Assembly (NCBI GenBank): GCA_041494885.1
Contig: JBGQBO010000015.1
Coordinates: forward strand, 40,213 to 104,212
DNA from: JAIQFV01 sp041494885
GTDB lineage: Bacteria; Acidobacteriota; Terriglobia; JAIQFV01
Direction: 5' to 3'
DNA: 64,000 bases
Part shown: positions 36,062 to 44,087 of the stretch, in pieces
How positions within the stretch are numbered: position 1 is the first letter of the stretch
How the letters are laid out: each line of letters begins with the position of its first letter
Made by a program: the position numbers and the translations under genes
Notes under the pieces: model-generated
Database searches by the model: none
Told to the model about the DNA's origin: nothing
Seen by the model: the letters and a program-made list of their open reading frames with translations, nothing else

Positions 36062-36253
36062 CAAAGTCCAGAGTCCAAATTCCAAAAACCAATTCCAAAA
36101 CAATTCTCATGTTCCAAACAGGGGCAAATCCGCCTCGGCGGATCAAACGGCAGAGTAAAAAGAGTACGCATTTGCCCTCTTGAATTCGATGTGAGGCTCC
36201 TTGGATTTTGGTTTTTGTTTGGATTTTGGATTTTGGAATTTGGACTTTGATTT
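36062..36253. repeat. AT-rich short-word inverted repeat, copy 2
   Basis: Left arm (about 36064-36109) has GTCCAAATTCCAAAAACC-type words. The right arm (about 36203-36253) has TTTGGATTTTGGAATTTGG-type words, their reverse complements. About 90 bases of ordinary sequence lie between. It occupies the convergent gap between the M16 pair and the PpiC lipoprotein gene, the same kind of place as copy 1. Confidence 0.75.
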
Positions 36254-36254
36254 C

Positions 36255-37235
36255 TTAATCCCCGGTCTGTTGGGGGGTGTATTTGAATTTCAGATTTTGG
36301 AAGCGGATCTCCACGGCAGTCGATTTCCGCAACTGGGCGATTTCCTGAGCCACTGCTTCCTTCCTGTGCTCGTTCGCGAGGAGAGTTTGAATTTGGCGCC
36401 GTGCCTCATCAAAGGGGGTTGCGTGGCCAGGTTGGATCCCTTTCAACTTGAAAATATGGAAGCCGTAGTCGGTTTTGATCACCCCCGAGTGCTGTTCGGG
36501 TTTTAATCCCATCACCGCCTTCTCAAGTTGCTCCGGCAGTTCCCCTCGAGCGAACCACCCCAAATCACCCCCTCGGGCAGCCAGTTCATTCCGGGAGTAC
36601 TTCCGCGCGAGAGATTCAAAGGATTTTCTCCTGGCTAGCATTCCCTCAATCCCACGCGCCAATGGTTCGTCCTTAACCAGAATTTCCGCCACGTGGTAGC
36701 GTTCCGGCTCCTGGAAGGATTTCAGGTGATCCTCATAATATTTCTTTTCCACAGCGGCAGAAGGGGCGTACCGGGCGGATCCGATGGATTGAAGGTAACG
36801 ATTGATGATCAGGACCTCCCGGGCGCGTTCGAATCGCTGAGAATCCAATGTGTTCCCGGCCTTGCCGGGGTTAGAACCCTGAACGAGGTCACTGTTGGCG
36901 AGGTATTCCTGAACGTCCCGGTCGGAGACCGTCACCTGATGCTGGCGGGCGCCGAGGAGTAACAGCCGCTCGTCGATGGCACGGTCGAGCAGTTCACTCA
37001 GGACCGCGTCATTTCTGGGGAGGGGGCTGGTGGATTCGGGAAACCTTTCGTGGAGGAATGACTCGAACTGCGCGGCAGTGAACTCCTCTTTGCCGATTTT
37101 GGCCAGCGTTCGAGTTGAATCCCGATCTTCACGCTGCGATGGTCGATCGGGAGTTTTTCCGCATCCGACCGCCAACTTCATCCCCATGAAAAGCACGAGA
37201 AGGATCAACCCGAGCGGGTGCCGTGGACGAGCCAT
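36255..37235 (-). CDS. PpiC-type peptidyl-prolyl isomerase, probable lipoprotein
   Basis: A 326-residue exported foldase. The N terminus is a hydrophobic signal ending in LAVGCGK, which resembles a lipobox (the -3 residue is Ala, so it is not ideal). A SurA-N/PrsA-like helical part covers residues 45-180, and a parvulin domain follows (PERYHVAEILVKDEPLARGI, GGDLGWFARGELPEQLEKAV, KTDYGFHIFKLKGI). It would act in the periplasm on secreted proteins. The gene begins one base after the mfd stop, so it is co-transcribed with mfd, an unusual partner. It is the second foldase of the window. Confidence 0.87.
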   Translation of the reverse strand: MARPRHPLGLILLVLFMGMKLAVGCGKTPDRPSQREDRDSTRTLAKIGKEEFTAAQFESFLHERFPESTSPLPRNDAVLSELLDRAIDERLLLLGARQHQVTVSDRDVQEYLANSDLVQGSNPGKAGNTLDSQRFERAREVLIINRYLQSIGSARYAPSAAVEKKYYEDHLKSFQEPERYHVAEILVKDEPLARGIEGMLARRKSFESLARKYSRNELAARGGDLGWFARGELPEQLEKAVMGLKPEQHSGVIKTDYGFHIFKLKGIQPGHATPFDEARRQIQTLLANEHRKEAVAQEIAQLRKSTAVEIRFQNLKFKYTPQQTGD

Positions 37236-37236
37236 T

Positions 37237-40200
37237 TTATTGAACTCCTACGGGGCTGGCGAGTTCGTGCAGAACTTCACGTGTCCGCGCCAGGATGTAA
37301 GACGGAACGGTTTTCTCCATTTGGATTTTGATTCGGCCGGTAGGAGAGATCTGGACACGCGGGTCCCGGTCGAGGAGAGCCACCAGCGCTTCCGGGGCGG
37401 TTTGAGTGTGATCGTGAAACTGTACAAGGACGGTCGCCCGGTCGCGGTCAATGGATTTCACCTGCATCGATTCCGCCAGGAACTTCAGCTGGGCGTAACT
37501 GAGCAGGTTCTGAACGGGCTCAGCCAGCGCCCCAAACCGGTCAATCAATTCCTCGCGGAGGCGAACGGCCTCGGCATCTGAATGGATGTTGGAGACTCTC
37601 TTGTAAGTGACGAGGCGCAGATTCTCGTCGGCGATGTACGTGGGCGGGATCTTAATGTCGAGATGGAGATTGATCGTGGTATGGGTCTCAGGCGGCACCT
37701 CTTCTCCTTTCAGCTCTTGAATGGTGTTCTCCAGGAGCTGACAATACGTTTCGAACCCGATCGAGTTGATGTATCCGTGTTGGCGATGTCCCAGCAGGGT
37801 CCCGGCGCCACGAAGCTCCAGGTCAAGGGCAGCGATGCGAAAACCGGAACCGAGATCGCTGAATTCCTTCAGCGCATTGAGCCGGCGCCGGGCGATGGGG
37901 GAGAGTCCCTGGTCGGGAGGAACCAGGAGATAGGCGTAAGCCCGTCGATTGGACCGGCCAACCCGCCCCCGCAACTGATAAAGTTGGGCGAGTCCAAATT
38001 TGTCGGCCCGATTGACAATGAGAGTGTTCACCAGCGGGATATCCAGCCCGTTTTCGATAAGGGTAGTGGCGACGAGCACATCGTATTCGTGACGCATGAA
38101 TTTCAGCATCACTTGCTCCAAATCGCGCTCGCCCATCTGTCCGTGGGCCACGGCCACGCGGGCGCGAGGACACTGGCGTGTCACCAGGGCGGCGACGGAG
38201 TAAATCGATTCCACCCGGTTATGAACGAAATAGGCTTGGCCGCCTCGCTCCAACTCGTGTTCCAAGGCCGTTTGGATGAGCCTCGGATCAAACCGGGTGA
38301 CAACGGTGTTAATGGTCAAACGATCTTTCGGAGGCGTTTCGATGACGCTCATGTCGCGTACCCCCATTAACGACATTTGCAAAGTCCGGGGGATGGGCGT
38401 CGCGGTCAGGGTAAGGCAATCGATGGACTTCGTGATTTGCTTGAGCCTCTCCTTGTGCGCCACGCCGAAGCGCTGCTCTTCATCGACGATCATCAACCCA
38501 AGATCGAGGAATTCGACATCCTTGGAAAGCAGCCGGTGAGTCCCGATAAGGATATCAATCTTTCCGGCCGCCACCTGCTCGAGGATCTTCTTCTGTTCCC
38601 TTTTGTCACGGAAGCGGCTGAGCATTTCAACCGAGACCGGGAAAGGCTCAAAGCGGGTCCGAAAGGTAACGAAGTGTTGATATGCGAGAACCGTGGTGGG
38701 CGTCAGGACGGCCACCTGCTTATGATCCACCACGGCCTTGAGGGCGGCACGCATGGCCACCTCGGTTTTGCCATACCCGACATCGCCGCAGACCAGGCGA
38801 TCCATCGGTGAGCCGCGCTCCATGTCGTGCTTGACGTCCTCAATCGTCTGCGCCTGATCCGGGGTTTCTGTAAACTCAAACGAGGCTTCAAATTCACGCA
38901 TCCACTCAGAGTCGGCGGAGTAGGGGATCCCCGGCTGTATCCTCCGTTCAGCGTAGAGCTTGAGAAGATCTTCTGCGAGGTCCCGGATCCGCCGTTTTGC
39001 CTTGGATTTGGTGCGTTGCCACGTCACCCCGCCGAGCTTGTCCAACAGGGGTGGAGCCCCGCCCGCTCCCGAATACTTTTGGACGAGGTCCAGTCGTTCC
39101 AGGGGAAGATACAACTTGGCGTCGTCCTGGTACTGCAACTCCATAAATTCTTCAGTGGCGTCCTGGAGTTCCAGGGATTTGATCCCCATGAACCGTCCAA
39201 TGCCATGGTCAACGTGAACCATCAGATCCCCGATTTTCAGGTCGCTGAAATCCGAAATAAATGCCGTGCGCTTGGGGCGGGAGGTACGGAGACCCGCGCG
39301 ATATTCCATCGGCTCGAAAATATCCAGATCCCCAAACAGGGCAAGCTGCCGGTCGGGTAAAAGAAATCCGGTGTCAACCGCTCCAATGAAGACAGGGATC
39401 GGTGCGGTCAATGAAAGGGATGAAGCCGCGGGCAGACCGCCCTCTCCCTTCTCGGGGAATGAAGGGGTGCGCGAAGCGGGGGTTCGATGCAAATATTCCC
39501 GCAAAACATCTTTTAAGATCTCCGCCTTGGCGCTGGTCCGAACCACCGCTGACAGTTGATAGTTTCGCGACTCAAGCGAGGCGGCCTCAGCAATAAATTG
39601 GCTGAAGCGGCCGTGAAATCTTCGTACCGGCTGGGACGCGATTGAAATCGTCTCCGTCTCCCCGGTTGATGACGGGAGTGCCAGGGTGCTCAGGCGCAGT
39701 TGATCCGTCGTGCCGAACGTCGATTCTGCTTCCCCCGGCGCGAGAAAAAGCTCTTCGGGCCGCACCAGGGCATCGAACACCGGGCTCTTCTCCCTGAACT
39801 CACTTTCGGATTTGTGCCACAGGGTTTTCCAATGGTCTTCAATCTCCCCGGGCTCATCGAAGACGAGGAGAGGGTTTTGAAAATAGGCGAGCAGGGTGTG
39901 CCGGTAAGGTTGAAGCAAGGGGAGTTGAAATTCAACTCCGGCAAAGGATTCCCCCTGGTAGGCGGCTTGTATCTTTTCCTCCCACACACTGCGGGCTTCC
40001 GGCGCCAGCTTCAGGGTCGCAGCCTCCGCCCAGCGTTTCATCAGCTCAGGCGTGACGGGGATGTCACGAACTGCAAACAGGGTGAGAGAATCCAAAGCGC
40101 GAAGGGAGCGCTGAGTTTCCACGTTGAACTGGCGAATGGATTCGATGTTATCGCCGAAGAACTCCACGCGAACCGGCTGGGGTTCTGAAGGCGAGAACAC

Positions 40201-40776
40201 ATCGAGGATGCCGCCGCGGATCGAGAATTCACCGACGCCACTGACCGGTTCCGAAGGGTAATACCCGCTTGAAACAAGCCAGGCGCGAAGCTCGTCGACT
40301 GCGAGGGACTGGTCCTTGTAAAGGCCTTTCGCCAGCGGGATGAAAAAATCGGGGTCGGGCCATCGTGACAGGAGTACTGCCGGAGAGGTCACGGTGAAAT
40401 GCGCCGCGCCGGAACGAATCTTCGCCAACGCGAGGGCCCGCTGTTCGGCGATCTCCGAGTGGGGAGAAAGATGATCGTAGGGTCCGCAGTCATACCCAGG
40501 CAATGCGACTGCATGAGTGGCTTTCCGTTCGGTGCGTTGCCGGAAGTAGAAATCGATGGAAGCCGCAAAATCTTCAAGCGATTTCTCGTCGGCCCGGACA
40601 ATCACCATCGGCCGTTTTAAGAGGGCCGCCATGGCCACCAGCAAGGGTGCTTTAAGGCCGTCCGTGAGGCCTTCGAGGACACACGTACGCACTTCGGCCG
40701 CCTGGAAGCGGTCGAGCAATGAGCGAAAACCCGGATCGGCTTCGATCGCGCCGAATAGTTCCTCAAAACGAGTCAT
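37237..40776 (-). CDS. mfd: Transcription-repair coupling factor Mfd
   Basis: ATP-dependent translocase that removes RNA polymerase stalled at DNA lesions and brings in UvrA. The 1,179-residue protein shows UvrB-like N-terminal domains (YDCGPYDHLSPHSEIAEQRA), the RNA-polymerase-interaction domain (FISDFSDLKIGDLMVHVDHG then RFMGIKSLELQ) and the helicase core with Walker A GDVGYGKTEVAMRA, the DEEQ box (MIVDEEQRFGVAHKE), TLTATPIPRTLQ and motif VI QLRGRVGRSNRRAYAY. The C-terminal TRCF domain is intact. I use the ATG at 40776, which fits other Mfd N termini; a GTG at 40797 is possible. uvrA lies 3 kb upstream on the same strand, so two nucleotide-excision genes are close together. Confidence 0.96.
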   Translation of the reverse strand: MTRFEELFGAIEADPGFRSLLDRFQAAEVRTCVLEGLTDGLKAPLLVAMAALLKRPMVIVRADEKSLEDFAASIDFYFRQRTERKATHAVALPGYDCGPYDHLSPHSEIAEQRALALAKIRSGAAHFTVTSPAVLLSRWPDPDFFIPLAKGLYKDQSLAVDELRAWLVSSGYYPSEPVSGVGEFSIRGGILDVFSPSEPQPVRVEFFGDNIESIRQFNVETQRSLRALDSLTLFAVRDIPVTPELMKRWAEAATLKLAPEARSVWEEKIQAAYQGESFAGVEFQLPLLQPYRHTLLAYFQNPLLVFDEPGEIEDHWKTLWHKSESEFREKSPVFDALVRPEELFLAPGEAESTFGTTDQLRLSTLALPSSTGETETISIASQPVRRFHGRFSQFIAEAASLESRNYQLSAVVRTSAKAEILKDVLREYLHRTPASRTPSFPEKGEGGLPAASSLSLTAPIPVFIGAVDTGFLLPDRQLALFGDLDIFEPMEYRAGLRTSRPKRTAFISDFSDLKIGDLMVHVDHGIGRFMGIKSLELQDATEEFMELQYQDDAKLYLPLERLDLVQKYSGAGGAPPLLDKLGGVTWQRTKSKAKRRIRDLAEDLLKLYAERRIQPGIPYSADSEWMREFEASFEFTETPDQAQTIEDVKHDMERGSPMDRLVCGDVGYGKTEVAMRAALKAVVDHKQVAVLTPTTVLAYQHFVTFRTRFEPFPVSVEMLSRFRDKREQKKILEQVAAGKIDILIGTHRLLSKDVEFLDLGLMIVDEEQRFGVAHKERLKQITKSIDCLTLTATPIPRTLQMSLMGVRDMSVIETPPKDRLTINTVVTRFDPRLIQTALEHELERGGQAYFVHNRVESIYSVAALVTRQCPRARVAVAHGQMGERDLEQVMLKFMRHEYDVLVATTLIENGLDIPLVNTLIVNRADKFGLAQLYQLRGRVGRSNRRAYAYLLVPPDQGLSPIARRRLNALKEFSDLGSGFRIAALDLELRGAGTLLGHRQHGYINSIGFETYCQLLENTIQELKGEEVPPETHTTINLHLDIKIPPTYIADENLRLVTYKRVSNIHSDAEAVRLREELIDRFGALAEPVQNLLSYAQLKFLAESMQVKSIDRDRATVLVQFHDHTQTAPEALVALLDRDPRVQISPTGRIKIQMEKTVPSYILARTREVLHELASPVGVQ

Positions 40777-40851
40777 CGATGATCGATGTTCCTGCACAAC
40801 AGCCTGAAACGGCCGCCTGGAAGGGCCTCCGTCGAGGCAAATTGCGCGCCC

Positions 40852-41358
40852 CTACTTTTTACCATAATTCCGGGCTATCGTCTCAATGGTCTCAGTGGTC
40901 GAAAACCCGGGAAGAAAATCAATGGACGCCACATGCCCGCCGGCCGCTTCTACTTCGGCCCGTCCTATGATTTCATCAAGCGCCCAATCGCTACCCTTCA
41001 CGAGGATATCCGGGAGAAGGGCCTGAATGATTTTGCGAGGGGTCTCCTCCGCGAAGATCAAGACGAAATCCACGCACTCCAGAGCCGCCAGGATCTCGGC
41101 CCGCTCCTGCTGCGGGACAATGGGGCGCAAACTCCCTTTGAGCACGCGTACGCTAGTGTCACTGTTGATGGCCACCAGCAGGCGGTCACCCAGCGCTCTT
41201 GCCTTCTCCAGGTAGTCCACGTGGCCGGGATGAAGGAGGTCAAAGCAACCATTCGTGAAGACCAGCTTCAACCCTGCTTCCGAAAGTTGCTGGCGCAAGG
41301 GAAGAAACTGGTGAAGTGAATTGATTTTTGCCGGGACCTGCGGGGAGTCGACGTTCAT
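40852..41358 (-). CDS. rfaE2: Heptose 1-phosphate adenylyltransferase RfaE2
   Basis: Transfers AMP to D-glycero-beta-D-manno-heptose 1-phosphate to make ADP-heptose for the LPS core. The 168-residue protein is the stand-alone form of the HldE C-terminal domain: LVFTNGCFDLLHPGHVDYLE with the HxGH-type nucleotidyl-transfer motif, then GDRLLVAINSDTSVRVLKG, PQQERAEILAALECVDFV and ILVKGSDWALDEI, ending with FSTTETIETI. Its ATG overlaps the stop of the CPBP protease gene by four bases (ATGA). The kinase half (RfaE1) is not fused and not in the window. gmhA, for an earlier step, is 2.7 kb upstream on the same strand. Confidence 0.93.
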   Translation of the reverse strand: MNVDSPQVPAKINSLHQFLPLRQQLSEAGLKLVFTNGCFDLLHPGHVDYLEKARALGDRLLVAINSDTSVRVLKGSLRPIVPQQERAEILAALECVDFVLIFAEETPRKIIQALLPDILVKGSDWALDEIIGRAEVEAAGGHVASIDFLPGFSTTETIETIARNYGKK

Positions 41359-42200
41359 CGGAGTGCCTGGGGACCATGCACCAGCGCCTTGCCCACAACG
41401 ACCGCCATCACCAGGGTGCTGTTGTAAGCGAGGTGGATGATCCAGCTTGGTGTCAAAAGCCCTGTCACGGCACGGGTGAAGGAGAGCACAAAACCGACAA
41501 ATACAATAAGCGCAATGGCCGGCCAGCTCCCCCAGAGTTGGGGAACGTGAAGGCCCGAGAAGATCAGTGCCGTGACAATCACCGCCACCGGTCGCCCCCC
41601 GAGATTCTCGAAGATGGGATACAAGAACCCGCGAAAGATCAACTCCTCTGTGAACGGCGCGATGAAGATTGCAAAAAGTGCAAAATAGTAGATGGCATGC
41701 CCTTGGCTGAAAATCTTCTCGAGCGGGGTTTCACGCGCGGAAGGGAAGAGTGAAGAGAGAACCATGACGATCAGGGCAAGCCCCAGGCCGAGCAAGCCAA
41801 ATTGCTTCAATGTGTTTGCGGAGAGTTTGGACAGACCCAGCGAACGGCGGAAGTCGAGCCCGTACTTCCTCGTGATCAAGAGATACAGAAAGCTGATCAG
41901 CAGGATGTAGACCAGGAGCTGAGCGATCAGGGCGATGTACGGATTGGTCCCCAGCTCCGCGGATCTTAATGGCGGCCAATGGTACCAACCTCCCAAAATG
42001 AGGTAGCCCATCTGGCAGAGCAGGGTGGCAAACAGCGTCCCCAAAATGAAAAGCCCGAGCAAGACAAAAGCGTCCCAACCCGTCCAGAAGCCCGGCTCCG
42101 GCGCGGAGCTCTCCGGCATGAGCAACGGACCTCCTGGCTCAGCCGGGGTCTCACTGGACTGGGGGGAGGACGGATCTGAGAGAAACGGTTCTTCAGGCAT
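41355..42200 (-). CDS. CPBP-family intramembrane metalloprotease
   Basis: A membrane protein of 281 residues with about eight spans and the Abi/CAAX-protease motifs: EELIFRGFLYPIFENL (EExxxR, around residue 194), then GLHVPQLW (FxxxH-like second motif) and HLAYNSTL for the third. All predicted metal ligands (E, E, R and two H) are present. The N-terminal 45 residues are Pro/Ser-rich and cytoplasmic. Related proteins process prenylated or other small peptides, but the substrate here is unknown. Translationally coupled to rfaE2 downstream. Confidence 0.9.
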   Translation of the reverse strand: MPEEPFLSDPSSPQSSETPAEPGGPLLMPESSAPEPGFWTGWDAFVLLGLFILGTLFATLLCQMGYLILGGWYHWPPLRSAELGTNPYIALIAQLLVYILLISFLYLLITRKYGLDFRRSLGLSKLSANTLKQFGLLGLGLALIVMVLSSLFPSARETPLEKIFSQGHAIYYFALFAIFIAPFTEELIFRGFLYPIFENLGGRPVAVIVTALIFSGLHVPQLWGSWPAIALIVFVGFVLSFTRAVTGLLTPSWIIHLAYNSTLVMAVVVGKALVHGPQALR

Positions 42201-42294
42201 GAGAATGGGATTCTTTCTTACAGGCGTCCGCCAGAAAGCACAAAATCCCGCTCGGTGCTTTCCCCCGTTCCACCCCGAAAACCTGGGCAGCCAC

Positions 42295-43317
42295 CTAGTG
42301 AATGAGGGCTGCCGTCAGGAGTGGAAGCATCAGTTCGTGATGCCCCGTGATGGAGTAGCCGCGGCCCGCCCCGTCTTGGGTCGGCCGCCGGACGATGTTC
42401 TGGACTCCCCGATAGTGCTGAATGAAATCGAAGTTGGCGGTCGTAAAATCCCTCAAGGGGAGTCCCTGGTTCCGGATCAGGCTCACGGCTTTGAGAAACA
42501 CTTCCGGCATCAGGACGGCCGAACCGAAGTTCAGAAATACCCCGCCATTGTTGAGCGAAGCCACGCTCGAAACGAAAGTCCGATAATCTCGCATCGCCCC
42601 TTCGCCCAGCATGCGGCCGTTGGCAGACGGATGGTTGTGGATGATGTCTGTGCCGATGGCGAGATGGACGGTCGCGGGGATTTCCAAACGAATCGCCGCC
42701 GCCAGCAGGGAGTGATGAAGATATTTTGGATTGCGGATTTCAGAGTTCAAATCTTGAATCTTGGGTTTTCGATTCGACCCCCGCTTCGACCTGAGGTGTG
42801 AGCCCCCCTTCTCTCGCCTGCCGAATCCCTCGACCAGCCCCTGGCCTACAGCGGCCGCAAGTCCGCTGCCGGTCAAAACATAGTGATTGATGGCCGCGTT
42901 AATCCACTCGCCGGTCTCACTCGCCATACCGAACGCGCCACTACCGATCGACGCCTCCACATCTTCGCTGGTGGATCCAATCAGGGCAACTTCAAAGTCA
43001 TGGATCAGGCCGGCGCCGTTCAGGGCGAGGTGTTGGACGAACCCGTGCTTCATCAAATGGATCAATAGGGGCGATAGCCCGCACTTGATGACGTGTCCTC
43101 CGATGGCCCAAAGGATGGGTCTGAGCCGTTTTCGGGCCTGCTGACAGGCTTCGACTACTCCACGGAAGTCCTTTGCAGCAAGGATATTGGGCAGGGTATC
43201 GAGGAATTTCGGGATCCCACTCGGCCGGGCCGCCACTCGCGCAAAGTCACGAACGGTGACTTTGCTTCGACGCTGGGCCAGCGGATAGGTATGAACTTTT
43301 GAAAAATCGATCGCCAT
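42295..43317 (-). CDS. Deoxyhypusine-synthase-like protein with in-frame repeat insertion
   Basis: A 340-residue protein that resembles the NAD-binding core of deoxyhypusine synthase: HVIKCGLSPLLIHLMKHGFV, ALNGAGLIHDFEVALIGSTSED near residue 105, and VHLAIGTDIIHNHP near residue 225. The C terminus lacks the lysine motif (GKI) that forms the enzyme-substrate imine in eukaryotic enzymes. Bacteria have no eIF5A, so the substrate must differ; a polyamine role is possible from the family but unproven here. Between GGSHL and YLHHS about 22 residues (RSKRGSNRKPKIQDLNSEIR and NPK) come from an AT-rich short-word repeat inserted in frame. Start: ATG 43317, chosen over a TTG at 43326; the ribosome site is weak. 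Confidence 0.75.
   Translation of the reverse strand: MAIDFSKVHTYPLAQRRSKVTVRDFARVAARPSGIPKFLDTLPNILAAKDFRGVVEACQQARKRLRPILWAIGGHVIKCGLSPLLIHLMKHGFVQHLALNGAGLIHDFEVALIGSTSEDVEASIGSGAFGMASETGEWINAAINHYVLTGSGLAAAVGQGLVEGFGRREKGGSHLRSKRGSNRKPKIQDLNSEIRNPKYLHHSLLAAAIRLEIPATVHLAIGTDIIHNHPSANGRMLGEGAMRDYRTFVSSVASLNNGGVFLNFGSAVLMPEVFLKAVSLIRNQGLPLRDFTTANFDFIQHYRGVQNIVRRPTQDGAGRGYSITGHHELMLPLLTAALIH
42722..42795. repeat. Short-word repeat inside the deoxyhypusine-synthase-like gene
   Basis: The stretch reads, on the minus strand, AACCCAAGATTCAAGATTTG followed by AACTCTGAAATCCGCAATCC. These are words of the AATCC/AAGATT type found in intergenic repeats of this genome type. It lies wholly inside the coding frame and keeps it open, adding the peptide KPKIQDLNSEIRNPK. 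Confidence 0.6.
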
Positions 43318-43392
43318 GGCTTTCAAAGATTTAATCGGGGTTGACCGGTCTGAACTCTAAGACGTCAACTTCAATCCATACGACGGTTTCTC

Positions 43393-44019
43393 TCATGGGA
43401 GGACCCTTCCCGGTGGCCGGAGTGTTTCGTGCTCCACTTGGATCATCTCCTGATCGACAATCTCGCACAGAAGATGAATCAGGAGTCCGTGAACTTCCTG
43501 AATTCGCGCCGTCGATTTGGACTCCACGGTGAAACAGTCGTCCACCTTTCCAGCCAGCTTGCCCCCGTCCCGGCCGGTCAGGGCGATCGTCATCATCCGT
43601 CGCGCCTTGGCCTCCTCCACCGCCTTCAGCACATTGGAGGAATTTCCACTGGTCGAAATGGCAACGGCCATGTCGCCCTCCTGGCCATGGGCGGCGATCT
43701 GACGCGCGAACGACCACTCAAAGCCGAAATCGTTGCTCACCGAGGTGAGAATGGAGGTATCTGTTGAGAGCGCAAACGCCGAAAGTGCCGTCTGTCGCCG
43801 GGAGTCGTTGGAGAAGCGGCCCACCAGCTCGGATGCCAGATGCTGCGCATCGGCGGCGCTTCCCCCGTTCCCGAAAACGAGGAGCTTCTTCCCCTGCCTG
43901 AATCGCTTTGTCATCTCCAGGGCCACGTGCTCGATCCGGCTCGCGTATAAGGCGAAGAACTTTTGTTGGAGCACGAGGCCTTCAGCCACCGACTCTTGAA
44001 TGAATTGCTGATAGCTCAT
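43393..44019 (-). CDS. gmhA: Phosphoheptose isomerase GmhA
   Basis: Converts sedoheptulose 7-phosphate to D-glycero-D-manno-heptose 7-phosphate, first step of heptose synthesis for LPS. The 208-residue SIS-fold protein has LVFGNGGSAADAQHLASELV (active-site loop near residue 50), RFSNDSRRQTALSAFALS, SILTSVSNDFGFEWSFARQI, ISTSGNSSNVLKAVEEA and the metal/active-site histidine in IQEVHGLLIHLLCE. I start at the ATG at 44019, which fits the family (about 192 residues). The open frame continues upstream into the uvrA 3' end but that part is not conserved. No strong ribosome site is visible. The gene follows uvrA on the same strand. Confidence 0.93.
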   Translation of the reverse strand: MSYQQFIQESVAEGLVLQQKFFALYASRIEHVALEMTKRFRQGKKLLVFGNGGSAADAQHLASELVGRFSNDSRRQTALSAFALSTDTSILTSVSNDFGFEWSFARQIAAHGQEGDMAVAISTSGNSSNVLKAVEEAKARRMMTIALTGRDGGKLAGKVDDCFTVESKSTARIQEVHGLLIHLLCEIVDQEMIQVEHETLRPPGRVLP

Positions 44020-44087
44020 AGGGAAAGATTTGCCGGGGACAACTGGGATCTTCACGCCCTTCAGCGTGTGTTCCATGTGGCATGGGA

